A program made the position numbers and the translations under genes. Source: Balanoglossus misakiensis (Eukaryota; Hemichordata). Taken from it: DNA of 64,000 bases. The stretch spans positions 7,812,001 through 7,876,000 of the forward strand of contig CM082595.2 in assembly GCA_040954595.2 (NCBI GenBank), read 5' to 3'. This document shows positions 1 to 11,173 of the stretch, piece after piece; the stretch's first letter is position 1, and each line of letters opens with the position of its first letter. The notes under the pieces are model-generated. The model did not search any database, was not told where the DNA came from, and was given only the letters and a program-made list of their open reading frames with translations.

Positions 1-3000
1 GATCGCCTTGATCGCCTTGTATTAAAATAGACGAAATGTTCTGCTTCGACGTGTTAATGGTATTTGATCACTGATTTCTATAGACCTGAATTATTTCAAT
101 ACCGCTGAAATTCAACAATAGCCCGATGTTTTCTGCACGGACTTCCCCTTTGAGGGCTTTGAAATCCATGTGTCTCACAAGACAGCATGCCCTTGTTCCG
201 AACGGTCACAATATACTTGGAAAGTTCCTGGTATGTTGGTGTTCTGGGTGTCTTTGTCGTCAGTACAATCACCATACTTGAAGAATGAATTTAAATGTCA
301 ATGGATATGAACATCTGCTGCGGTGATTGGAGCGATCGAAACTTGGCTCCCGTATGTCTAGGGTTTCTTATTCAATACCTTGAAGGTAGTGACGTCAGCG
401 AGGAAATACAGAACACCGATTTTTCTCTGATGTTCGGCAGATTCCATTTACTATGCAAATTTTCTAATTAGTTCTTGACAATATTGCTTACATGCACCGT
501 AATTCAAAATATTTATATATTACAATGCTGCTTGTTCAGTATATCTGCACAGACATTAAACCAACGGTTACGTTTCATATCCATGTGGGAGGTCATTTTA
601 CAGAAAAGAAAAAATGATTGACAGAATAATAACTAATGTATGGCGTCAAATAAGTCAAGTATAGCGTAGAATACACATGGAATTTCTCAAAATTTCACCT
701 CGTTACGAAGTCCGACAATAAACCCCTGTTATTGAGTATAATCTCATCTGTGTGGTTTAAGGAACATTCTTTTGCATGAAGTAGTCCTCAAAACGTTACA
801 AATGTGACTCTATTATCTGTGTCCCACGAAGCTTTTCTCCCATTTTCCTTCCATTAAAATATAAGGGCTATTGACAAATGGCAACTGAGAGTTAGCCTGG
901 GGGTGAAGATTCCAATTAAAAATATTGGGTTTTGTCGGGAATACTGCATCTGTGTTGGATAGCGAATCTCTTCATCTGGCCGTGTTCAGTAAAACCCATC
1001 CATTGATGACACCATACTTAGAAAAAATACATAGAAAAAGTGACAAATAAAGAATGATGTGACAGCAGCCAGTCAAAGCTTCTGCATTCAGGATCTTCTC
1101 ACACCTTTTGCACTAATATAGCGATGCCTTATTTGTCGTTGTGTGAATAAATTCAAAAATCGTTCTGTCGCAGGTATATAACTAAACAATCCGATGACTT
1201 GGGTTTTCAAAGCCTGTCTTGCTTCCAATCCCTAGAAGCACAAATTGGCGACGTTTTGATACCTTTTTTCAAGCCACACAAGAGCAAGAATACAAATGAA
1301 ACTGAACAAACAACAACTACTGCACATGTGCATTCGTACACAAAGGACGAAAACATACATTACACACAAAGGACTAGAACAATACTACAGAGGAGTGGCG
1401 ATTACAAGTGGTGGGCAAAAAGTAAATTAATCTGGAATTGCAGTTGGTTCATATTCATTGAATCCCTTTGGATGGATTTTAGATCCAGAGACTTTCCAAC
1501 TATTTCATCATTTGGACATTAGTGTTTAATTGGTATACGACAAAGTATACGTTTTTCCTATTTATACGTTGCAGTGTAATTTGCACATCGTAAATTACAG
1601 TTCCCACTTGACCGTGTTAAGCCTTTGCTAAAGCGGGATAACTGTTCAGGGGTACTTTAGAAATCAATGCATAGACTGAGCTTAGTTAGAGCGGAAATAC
1701 AGTGATAAGCTTCTAAAAGTTGAAAGCGAGTGACTCTAAGAGGGTTAGACAAATCCGTACAGCCATGTAATCAGCAATGTTGAATGTAAGATCGGACCTT
1801 TCATCGTCAGTCGATGTCTTGAAAGCAGGCATTAAATGGTATTGATTTTATTTCATTAAAATATGGTATTTCAGCGTTTGTGTGGAATATCGAACAGCAT
1901 GAAGCCATCAACTTGTGATCTCTGACATATCAATTCAATATGTTTAATCTCATTAAAGCATTTGGTTAACGATATTAAGAGGGTTGTTTATTCAACGTTC
2001 ATTTTTATCTCTCCAAAGCTTACTCCATTTGGTATTTTCTTTCAACAATCATTTTATAATGCGAGGGCATAACAGATGCGTTCTAGATATTATAACATCA
2101 ACTTGAAGGTAGGCAAGCAACATCATATGCGATATACTTCAGCCTAAGAAATATTTCGATGTAGCCGTTAGGTAAAATAACATACAAGATTGTATTGCTA
2201 AATAATGATCGATCATTGCGAAGAGATTTCATTTAGATATCGGCCATAGCCTCAGCCAGGGATGCTACCATTAGTGTTGTGCCACAACTAAGCCACTTTT
2301 AGTTTGTAACAACTCAGCCAGCGAAGGAAACAATGTGATGACCTAATTCCAATTTGTGCAAAGCATGGTGAACCCGGTGTCTTGAGCGGATTTCCTATCT
2401 GACTTTTGTATGTAAATAATGAATGGAAATTATAGAATGTTCTTGTTGCTATGTTAGAAGATGTCGCACTATATACATGATAATGACTACGGGTCTTCGT
2501 AAAATGAAAACACCCATGCAAAGCAGTAACTGCAAACAATACCTGGCCTTATTGATGGCAATTGTGACCACAAAGTACACATGTCATTGTTCTTTTGATA
2601 GAAAGATGTTGATAATACTATCACGCACTGAATATAGACATTTGTCAAACTGTTGCAGTATACATTTTCAATCAAGTGATTGAGATGATGTACACAAAAC
2701 ACCACAAATGTTTAATGTTGAGTGTCAAATCAATATGTGGTTGTGTGTTACATTCACTTTTTTATTTCTGTTACACACATTTGGCAAGTCCTAATTAATC
2801 TAAAATCCTAAATCATTCGATCTTTTCCCTGATTTTATACCTATATTTAGAGTTCCAAAATTTAAATGTTATATGTTAAAGATAAAACATCAAGAACACT
2901 GTGTTCTTATTTGAATAAAATGTTATCAGTTATATTTGAGCTGATACTGATCAATTTCCAATGCAAAACGCAAAGATACATTTACCATAACATACATATT

Positions 3001-3017
3001 TTATGAGAAAACAGATG
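1..3017. other. No gene seen
   Basis: AT-rich unique sequence. Open frames at 1199-1522, 2288-2539 and 2423-2683 show no domain and overlap in conflicting frames. It may be intron or downstream flank of the receptor gene read leftward from 10559. Confidence 0.5.
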
Positions 3018-3690
3018 ACAAAGACCCTATAAACCAACACTTAACAAAAGGGCCAGGCCATTTCTGTGAAACAGGTATTTGAAACTCCCAAACACAGTCT
3101 TGTTTTTACTGTACCTATGGCACACTGTAATGAGGCAACTCCTGGGCCATAGCAAACAAAAGGGCAAAGCACTCAGACAAATTGTTTCTGAGAAATGGTT
3201 TTTAACCCCCAAAAAGGCAAAATTATCAAACAATTGTAATACTGATAGTGTCGCATAAGTTTGGCACACTATAACATAGGACCCCAATGACACTGCCATC
3301 TAAATTTTAAGTTTTGTCTGCGAAACTTGGTTTTTAAACAAATGTTCCCCTTCTAATATCACTATTGATATTTCACTATAAATGCAGCACATTATCATGA
3401 AGATACCTTGCAAATCAAACCAATCAGTAATTGTCCCAGCGGATTCTGAGAAATTGTGTTTTTGACAAAAAAGTTAGAAATTGTCGCAAAGTACAATACT
3501 GACTTATTCACCATATTTTTGTCATATTAGATGAAAGACACCTCTAGGACCTTACAAATCATATTTGAGAGTAATAAGCAATTTTTCAGAAACTCAATTT
3601 TTGACCCACGTTTCCCCAAAATCTAATAATAACATATCCAGCATAACTGTGGCACATCATCATGAAGACACTCTAGGACCCTACAAACAA
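3018..3690. repeat. Degenerate tandem repeat of about 130 bp
   Basis: The landmark TTCTGAGAAAxxGTTTTT recurs near 3062, 3184, 3317, 3445 and 3583 (spacings 122-138), and the landmark AGGACCCTACAAACC near 3022, 3281, 3401, 3548 and 3674. About five diverged units. Confidence 0.7.
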
Positions 3691-4335
3691 TTTGACAAAT
3701 CACAGTAGAAAAGACGGAGCAGTATTATTGGTGATATTGTTCTGTACATTCGTCTTAAACCAGTACAGGTCCAACAATAATCAATTTATGCATCTTCCAT
3801 TTACCAATAAAGGAATTAATGTTATGGATATACTACACAACAAAAATAATATTGGATATGTCAGTATAGTCCAAGAACCAGTATGTTCCTTTTCTGTCAT
3901 AATGTCTAATTCAAACATGTAAATACAAAAAGGCATTCCAGTATTTAAACAAGACGAATCCGTTCAAACATCACCAACTTCTAAGTGCTATGTAATACCT
4001 TTCATGTAAGAGCCCCTGCAGGCCGTATGATCACTTGCAATCTCAACTTCGTTAACAGTACAATTTCCACATACCTAATGTTTACACCCCTCCAAATGTT
4101 AGTTGCATGTGCCACTTGCCTGTTATAAACTAGATATTGTAAGCCATCCAACGTTTGCTCTTGTCCAGCACACACAAAAACACTTACTGGTGTAACACGC
4201 ACCCACCATTATCTATGCATATGCCATAAGGGACTTCAAAACCATTACTAGACTGGAATTCTCTCCAACAACGGTGTTGTTTAGTGACCAAGTTGAAATG
4301 ATTATCGAGAATCAGGCCTTTTTATCTCAGATCAA

Positions 4336-4358
4336 ATAATTAATTAATTAATTAATTA
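4336..4358. repeat. AATT tetranucleotide repeat
   Basis: About five and a half TAAT units. Confidence 0.9.
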
Positions 4359-4843
4359 CACCATTTTCATAAATTCATGAATTTGAACTCAAACCGAGGC
4401 CAATTGGGAAATCCCCTTGATGTGATTGGTCAACTCTTCCCATTGCTTTGCGTTCAAATTCATGGTGGCTCCATGAGGGCGCTAGACTTATGACAAGAGT
4501 GAATGTATCAATAGAAACTGTCAATCATGTATGTGTTGGCAATTTCTAAAGATAATTAAGCAAAATGAAACTATTGTTGAAGCTTTATCATATCAACACT
4601 GCTCGGGATAATATCCCTAAAACGTGCACTATCGTACATTTTGTGACTCAACTTTGTAACACATGTTGTGTAAAAATGGGTAGGATTTTCACTTTTCTAT
4701 TTATTGTGTAAGGATTACTTCATTTTCCCCAACTTAAATGCTTAAATGTGGTGTCACTTTTACTGCGAAACAAGACTTTTTTGCAATGTTTATATGTTAT
4801 GATTTTCCTTAGGAACTACAACGTGGACTAATGCCCCTGCTTA

Positions 4844-5068
4844 TTAAAGGGACAAAGTCTCTCTCTTGCTGCCCCTTTTCCAGTAATTATGTTTGATACA
4901 AGACACTGTTTATGTTAGTGTACATGTGGATATATGGTGAATCAACGTTTGACCACACACAACTTCCATCCCGCTTGTAGACGCGAGAGTGAAAAACTCG
5001 CCAAATGAATAATCAATCGGTCTCTACCATTTGTTAGTTATAAGTTGTTACTCTCTTGTCATACAACC
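4844..5068. mobile_element. TTAA-flanked palindromic MITE, copy 1 (truncated)
   Basis: Starts with TTAA then AGGGACAAAGTCTC and follows the left half of the MITE seen whole at 15592-15948, including the landmark GTTTGATACAAGACAC. Homology fades after the central region near 5068, and the right terminal repeat is missing. Confidence 0.8.
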
Positions 5069-8000
5069 CTGGCTTGATAGTGTATAAGTGTGTAAAGTTA
5101 AGTTCAAGTCTGGAGTGGTACCCCTGGTCTAAAGTGTGACTCGGGGAATGATGACTAAAATAACTCTCTGGGAGTATCTCTGGTCTGGTACATCAACACT
5201 TTTCAAAATAATTGTGCAAGTCAATGAAGATGGTGACTGTGGCGTTTGCTGTGCTCAGTCCCGACGTAGACGACTGGTTTCATCAATATGCCTGTACGAG
5301 GGTTATTAGCAAATATATTTTAATTTCAAAATTCCATTACTTTAATTTTTCCAAAAATGATTCTTTTGTCTAGTCGTTTATAATTCACGTAACACCTCAC
5401 CAAGGACATATCAGCATACAAGGTATCTGTTTCTGAAAATTAGTGTTAAACTTCGAGCCAGTTTAAACTACTTCGAGTTTCTCCGTGGCCCTGTGATAAA
5501 TATGTTTTCTGTGATAAAGAGAAACATATATGCTGCGTGATAGTCTATCATATTTGGTAAAAATGTAATATATCCTTTCGTGCTTCCATTAAATGTAAAA
5601 ACGATCCGTTGAATCCGACATTTTGATTTATTATTGTTTAATCACAGTATAATATTTTCAAATTTTCTTTTAGCTTGAAATTTATCTAAGCTGGTTGAAA
5701 AATCCATAACATTGAGTAGCAGTTATAAATCAGGATTGAACGTATTCCGCTGCTTCAATTATAGGCGAAAAATTTAAGTGAAAATATTAGAATATTGTAT
5801 AGAAATTGAACAAAAATAAAGACAAATTATAGTCGGGAAATAAAATCATTAATCTAATGCAAAAAGTGGCAACTCTAGAGGCTTTAATGTGTACAGTAAT
5901 TTCGTATCGTTGATGAGTTTGCCAACTGCAAGAACGTGGCCCGCAAGCATCTCTGGAGACCCTCGTCTTACACATAACTGTTTGATGCTTCATTGAAAAA
6001 CTGGAGATGAAGGACCATAGAGCTCGTAATAAATATAGTTGTTTCTCTATTCCTAAGAATTGGCACCATACGTAGGCAATCTACAAAGCAATGTACAAAC
6101 AATCATACAGAGGATACCGAAGAACGTTTGAGTTAATTTGTTGGAAAATAATCCACCATACACGTTTCCCCTTGTCACAGGGGACGTTTATGTTTTCCCT
6201 TGACACAAAAAGCCAACGTTATTTGAAATTTGCTCTAAAATAGCATTTTCTAAACCTTTCTGTCAAGCTTCTTGTCTCCTGAACGAAAACGATCAGATCA
6301 ACCGAAGCCCTCCTCCAATAATGTCGCAAAATATTTGTTCATAAAACGTGTCTCAGATTTTTTTCTAACTTTCGTAATAAGAACCGATCTTTCAAAACTA
6401 AAACGGCTATTTGAAAAAAAAAACTACCCAGTCTTTTCTTAATTATAAGACAACAATACAGTCAAGTTTTACATTGCTTTGATAAAATAACCATCTACTA
6501 TGTAGGGAGACAGTTATGTTTTTTCCAGTAAACTTTACTAAATCATTCCTTTGTAGGATGCAAAACACATAACACTTCCGGTGTTCACATTGTGATGATA
6601 TGGAAACAAAATTATTTTATAGAAAGAAGTTCGCCTTAAATTGCTAATATTGTACAGGGTTGAGTACTTGAGGTCATGCAGCGGGTTAAGATTAAGCCTA
6701 GACTCAAAAAGTTGTAAATTGTTCAAAAAATCAGTCACTGGGCAAAGGGTTTGTGTTTTTCCTCTTGTAAGGATGTCTGGCTGAGATGACAACTTCTGCA
6801 TTTTGTCATTTGTTTCAAATGTTGAAGTTAATTAATGAGTTAATTGGGGTTGATGGCGGAAGGTACGCGTATATACTGGTGTTGCTGAATAATTGCGATA
6901 ACAGTTCCACTACGCCCGTGGTTGATAGGTCTTGGCTCTCAGCTTTACAATGCTGATTATGTAGTTTGTACCATGGACGTAATAAGAGATGTTTGTACAA
7001 TGACGAACACCAATATCGAACCGCTGGGTCTGACAGTGACATGATCCGTACTGCGCACATACAAACAATGATGTGTGGTCCGTGCATTGTCGGGGAAGGC
7101 AACCAGTGATACAGATCACACGTCATTGCAATTGTAAGTTCACTCATATCGGGGGGGGGGGGGGTGATGATGGTGGCCAAGCTTTGTTAAAAATAACAGT
7201 CAAATACAAATTCCATAACGAAGGTTGCGAAAAAAATGGTGGAAGCAATGTTATATGCTCCGGTATGTACAGATAGGTTCAACACTTGTGTTCTCTGCGG
7301 TGCCGATGTAGCCTGTATATTTACTGCCACATTCGTTTGTATTCACGTTTGCATCCATGTTAGTTTATTGTATTTTCAGGGTAATGAAACATTGTATCTC
7401 ACCGAACAACAAGACATACTTGGGTAATGGCGTTCATATGCTAATTTTTTTAATCAAATGACGATATAAAGTAGTAATGCTTTTTGTCAGAGGTTCCACA
7501 AACCTGTAAAATTGCAGCGAGTAGTCACGTGACCTCAGGTACACTTCGGTTTTGTCACAATATATTACAAACCTTCGCATGCGTATGATGTCTGTGTCAT
7601 TGAACGTCTGCGGGGCATCACTGTACACGCACACCTTCTGGCCATGAGGGATGTACCACCCGCATGTTATCTCGAACGACTTGTGCGTCATCAGTTATAT
7701 TTGCCTTTTCCCGAGGTCATATGCTGAGAGAAATGGCATGTAGGCCTACTTCTTGTAAGAAAAAAAAACATGAGAGTGTCACAAACGGGTACATAACGCC
7801 TGAAACAGGTCGGGTAATATGCGTGTTATGGCATATATGCACTTTATACTTATACTTCTACAATGGCAAATCACCGACTTGAACACAGGTAGCTGAGAAG
7901 TACTTCGCCAGGCCTATAACCAGGCCCAAGTTCTATTAAAAATAAAGTAATAACATCACAACTTGGAGATTTGTCAATGTAAGGATACTGTAGTTATTTT

Positions 8001-9677
8001 TATCTTCGCCAGGAAGACTATAACCACCTTTTAAAAGCAAGCGTTCATGCAGACACTTATGAAACAAGACAGCAATCTAGTGTTTATGGTACTCGTTTAA
8101 TGTCTCGTCTGTGAAAAACATTATACTGCTTTTTCAGCATGAAATCAGTGTACTTGCAGAAGGGAACATATTTCAGGTGCCACTTACGTCTGTGTGTTTA
8201 CACAGATCATTTAGAGAGCAACGTCATTTCAACCTCTTCATTATGTGCTTAGACTATGTATGTGAGAGCGTCGAATGGTTTATTAGCATTCCAGTCAAAA
8301 AAAGTAAACAACGGTCACATGTTAAATTTCCAGAGATCTTGCATGCGTATTAACAGTATACGACTACAGTACGCTTGAGGTCACGAGAGCAGTTGTGACT
8401 GTGTTAGCATCCCTTTGTTCGTATGGAAACTCAATAAGTATTCATTGTTGTATTTGCTATGAATGTCATGAAAGACTATCGTACGTTTTGCAATCTATGT
8501 GAGATGACTTGTATTTTGTGTTCCCAGAACTCCAGAAGACATCATTATGTCGTGATGCTGTCACCCCTATCATAGTGTGATCTGTCGCCAGCTCTGTGGG
8601 ACCCCTAATGTGGTCTTTGGCCCTTACAGATATGCAAAGTGAAATGTGTTCTATGTTCCCACAACTCTGAACGGCATTATATGTATATGCGCATGTAATG
8701 CGGACTCTGTCCTCACAGCTGTTGCAGAAGGTAGCGATTGTAACCGCATTTATTGTTGCCGTTTTCTAAAAAGTCAGAATCTTTATCGATTAGAGAGACT
8801 GCAGAGTATACAACCAGTGGATTTACACGTTAATGTTTTTTTCTGTCTAGTGTAAGGAGCACGACTCGATATTCACCAACATTTCCTGCCACTTTGCACC
8901 ACGATGTATCAAAGCCACGCAATATTGTTAAACCGTACTGTTGCTAATTTCAAAATAATGAGCTCAAATGCCAGACGCACTATCTTCTGTTTCCATGACA
9001 ATCCCTGTGGTTGCTTGGAAATGAAATTATAGAAATCTAGCAATTAACTAACTCTATTTGCCCTATAATGCAGCCGCTGATAGATGATGGTAAGAAGCGC
9101 TAAATTGTTAACGAAATGAGCTGGCTGGCGACCTTCCCTATTTTGACACACAGACTATGTCTATTATATGATTTAATCATGGACAAATAAATGTTGGATA
9201 TACAGCTGGCCGTGATAATACTTGCCAGATATACAGTACAGCAAAATACGATGAGCCATGTCAGTGAGCTTTCTTTAATAAACATCGCTGACCCGAGTAA
9301 TCGCTTGTAGTCAATACATTCAGTTATTATCATCTGAAGTGCCACTATGTTTGTATTATTGCAATTCTCGTATATTCGAAGTACGAAGGATTACTCTCTT
9401 AAGAACGATGGATTAATTCTAAAATGACAGAACATGATTTCTGTGACGTGTACATTTGACAGACAGTAAAGATATTAGCGCGTGACGTCGAAAGATTCAT
9501 TTTAGAATATGTTGTTATCGGCCTTTGTGACTAGCTTGTCAGATAGATATAGCATGTTGATATAACGCTGTTCTGATATATTCTGCAGTATTTATTTATA
9601 GACAGCTGTCATTACAAAAGGAGAAAAAGCATACGATGTTCAGGTAGTGATGTTTTATAATAAAATCATAAATACAA
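5069..9677. other. No confirmed gene; presumed receptor intron
   Basis: A GC-richer patch at about 7560-7690 is open on the minus strand (CGWYIPHGQKVCVYSDAPQT) but no family is recognised. A diverged direct repeat (GTTCCCAGAACTCC at 8522, GTTCCCACAACTCT at 8657) lies near 8500-8700. Nothing else stands out. Confidence 0.4.
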
Positions 9678-10199
9678 TCATTCAGTTCTGAGCTCAAGAT
9701 ATTCTTCTGATAAATCGGTGAATGTGTAGATATAACAAATGGTTTCATTACAGTTGGAGGGAAAATGTCGGGAATAATCTATCGATTTAGATTCGTACCA
9801 CAAATACGGTGCTCGTAAAGAAACCGGTATGTCACGTATTCGTGCATGGCTAATTTTAATTTTAATATTGATGATTTTGCGTGCAATTTTCAGTATCGTT
9901 TGTGTACAGAAATTACAATCACCGTATTCATGTGCATATAATAAAGGTATATATTTAGCTACATTTACCCACATTTTAAATATATTCACACATTCCCTAC
10001 AACGTTTACGTTTCCTACCACATTGAATGGTGAAATTAGTTGTCATGTCATACCTATCGTTTCGATTACAAGGACAAGATTTGGAAAATGAAATATGTAT
10101 AATGGGAATGATATACTGGGCGAGTCGTGTTTTTGGAAAATAATAGAACTTATCTGGTATTACCGAGATAATCTCTAAAGTAAATATTGAAGACTTCAA
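9678..10199 (-). CDS. Unrecognised 173-codon open frame in mGluR intron
   Basis: Longest open frame outside the repeats and the receptor exon. It is AT-rich in codon choice, has a cysteine-rich patch (CPCNRNDRYD ... CGRKRKRCREC) and no membrane segment or domain I recognise. It lies in the first intron of the receptor on the same strand. A frame this long arises occasionally by chance in 64 kb. Confidence 0.15.
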   Translation of the reverse strand: MKSSIFTLEIISVIPDKFYYFPKTRLAQYIIPIIHISFSKSCPCNRNDRYDMTTNFTIQCGRKRKRCRECVNIFKMWVNVAKYIPLLYAHEYGDCNFCTQTILKIARKIINIKIKISHARIRDIPVSLRAPYLWYESKSIDYSRHFPSNCNETICYIYTFTDLSEEYLELRTE

Positions 10200-10558
10200 T
10201 ATGTTTATTGCGAAACAGCATTGCGAACAGAATTCGTAATATTTCGGTCAAGTAACAAAAAAGCTTTGGTGACTATATTTCACATGGCAATGCCTTGACT
10301 TACTGAATGAGGCCGTCTCAGAAAAGACCAACTGACCCGTCTTGTGCTGAGAATAATATAAGGGCTTTGATGCTGAAAATAAGAAACTATATGTGCAATT
10401 GTATGATAGAATCTATACCTGCTTTAACACCCTTATAAACATCATATTCCATGACCCTTTTGATTCCTAGTAACGGGAAAAACTTCATAACAGGAAAAGA
10501 TTCATAACATCATACGTTAGTATTTGTACTATTTCTTTTTGTGTCAGCATAGACTTAC

Positions 10559-11173
10559 CTGTGGTATCTTGAAAAGTTTGAGTAAATTCGCTGTCTGGAT
10601 TGAATTAATGCTAGACGCTGCCCCTATAACTCCAGTGATAGTTTTATACGATGCACTTCGTTCGATGTCATCCTGGCAATTAATTTCACTGGCTCCAATA
10701 TTGCTGATGGCCCCTCGAATGAAATCAACCGACTGTTCCAGTCCGTATGTATCTTTATCGCAGTCATCCAATACATGCATGCCGAGTTTTATCCCTGGCA
10801 GGAAGCTCTCATTGGAATTGATCAAGTCCACCGTGTATAGCATGGCTTCTAAAGCTTGTATACCGGGTTGTTCCAATATGTGTCCGCAGATGTAATCGTC
10901 GTGTCGCTCGTGAGCCATGACAAGACCACCGAGGATGATGTCACCTTCTACCGTCGCGGCTTTGTACACTGGCCAGGGAATGGAAACGTTATGTTTGAAG
11001 AGGTGTAGAAGTGACTTTTCCTGGTCGTACACGTATCTCTTCTGTACGTCCATGTCCTCCTCAGGGGTCTTAGCTGAAGAAGCCAGTCCGATAAGAAGAA
11101 GCATCAGTGAGAAATACCACTGAGCGCGAATCCATGTCACCTGGGAAAGGAGACTGCTTAGACAATGAGCCAT
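10559..11173 (-). CDS. First coding exon of a metabotropic glutamate receptor-like (mXR-like) class C GPCR
   Basis: Encodes the N-terminal 205 residues of a class C G-protein-coupled receptor, a cell-surface protein whose extracellular Venus-flytrap domain binds an amino-acid-like ligand. Residues 1-34 form a signal peptide (hydrophobic core about 19-31, ending ASSA). The ligand-binding fold starts at GDIILGGL (77-84) and continues through CGHILEQPGIQALEAM (96-111), LDDCDKDTYGLEQ (135-147) and TGVIGAASSINSIQ (180-193) to LLKLFKIPQ. Two N-glycosylation sequons are visible (N62, N121). An in-frame TGA at 11183-11185 supports the start. The exon ends in phase 0 at a consensus donor (CAG then GTAAGT on the minus strand, boundary 10559/10558). 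Pro103 and Ala107 stand where group I mGluRs have the ligand-contacting Tyr and Arg (Tyr74 and Arg78 of mGluR1), so glutamate is doubtful as ligand. The assignment to mGluR-like receptors is firm; the mXR subtype is inferred from remembered family features. Later exons were not found in the window. Confidence 0.93.

Noticed and set aside
10544-10558. Continuation of the receptor frame to a stop (four more codons)
   Set aside because: These codons lie beyond a perfect GTAAGT donor and are intron read-through.
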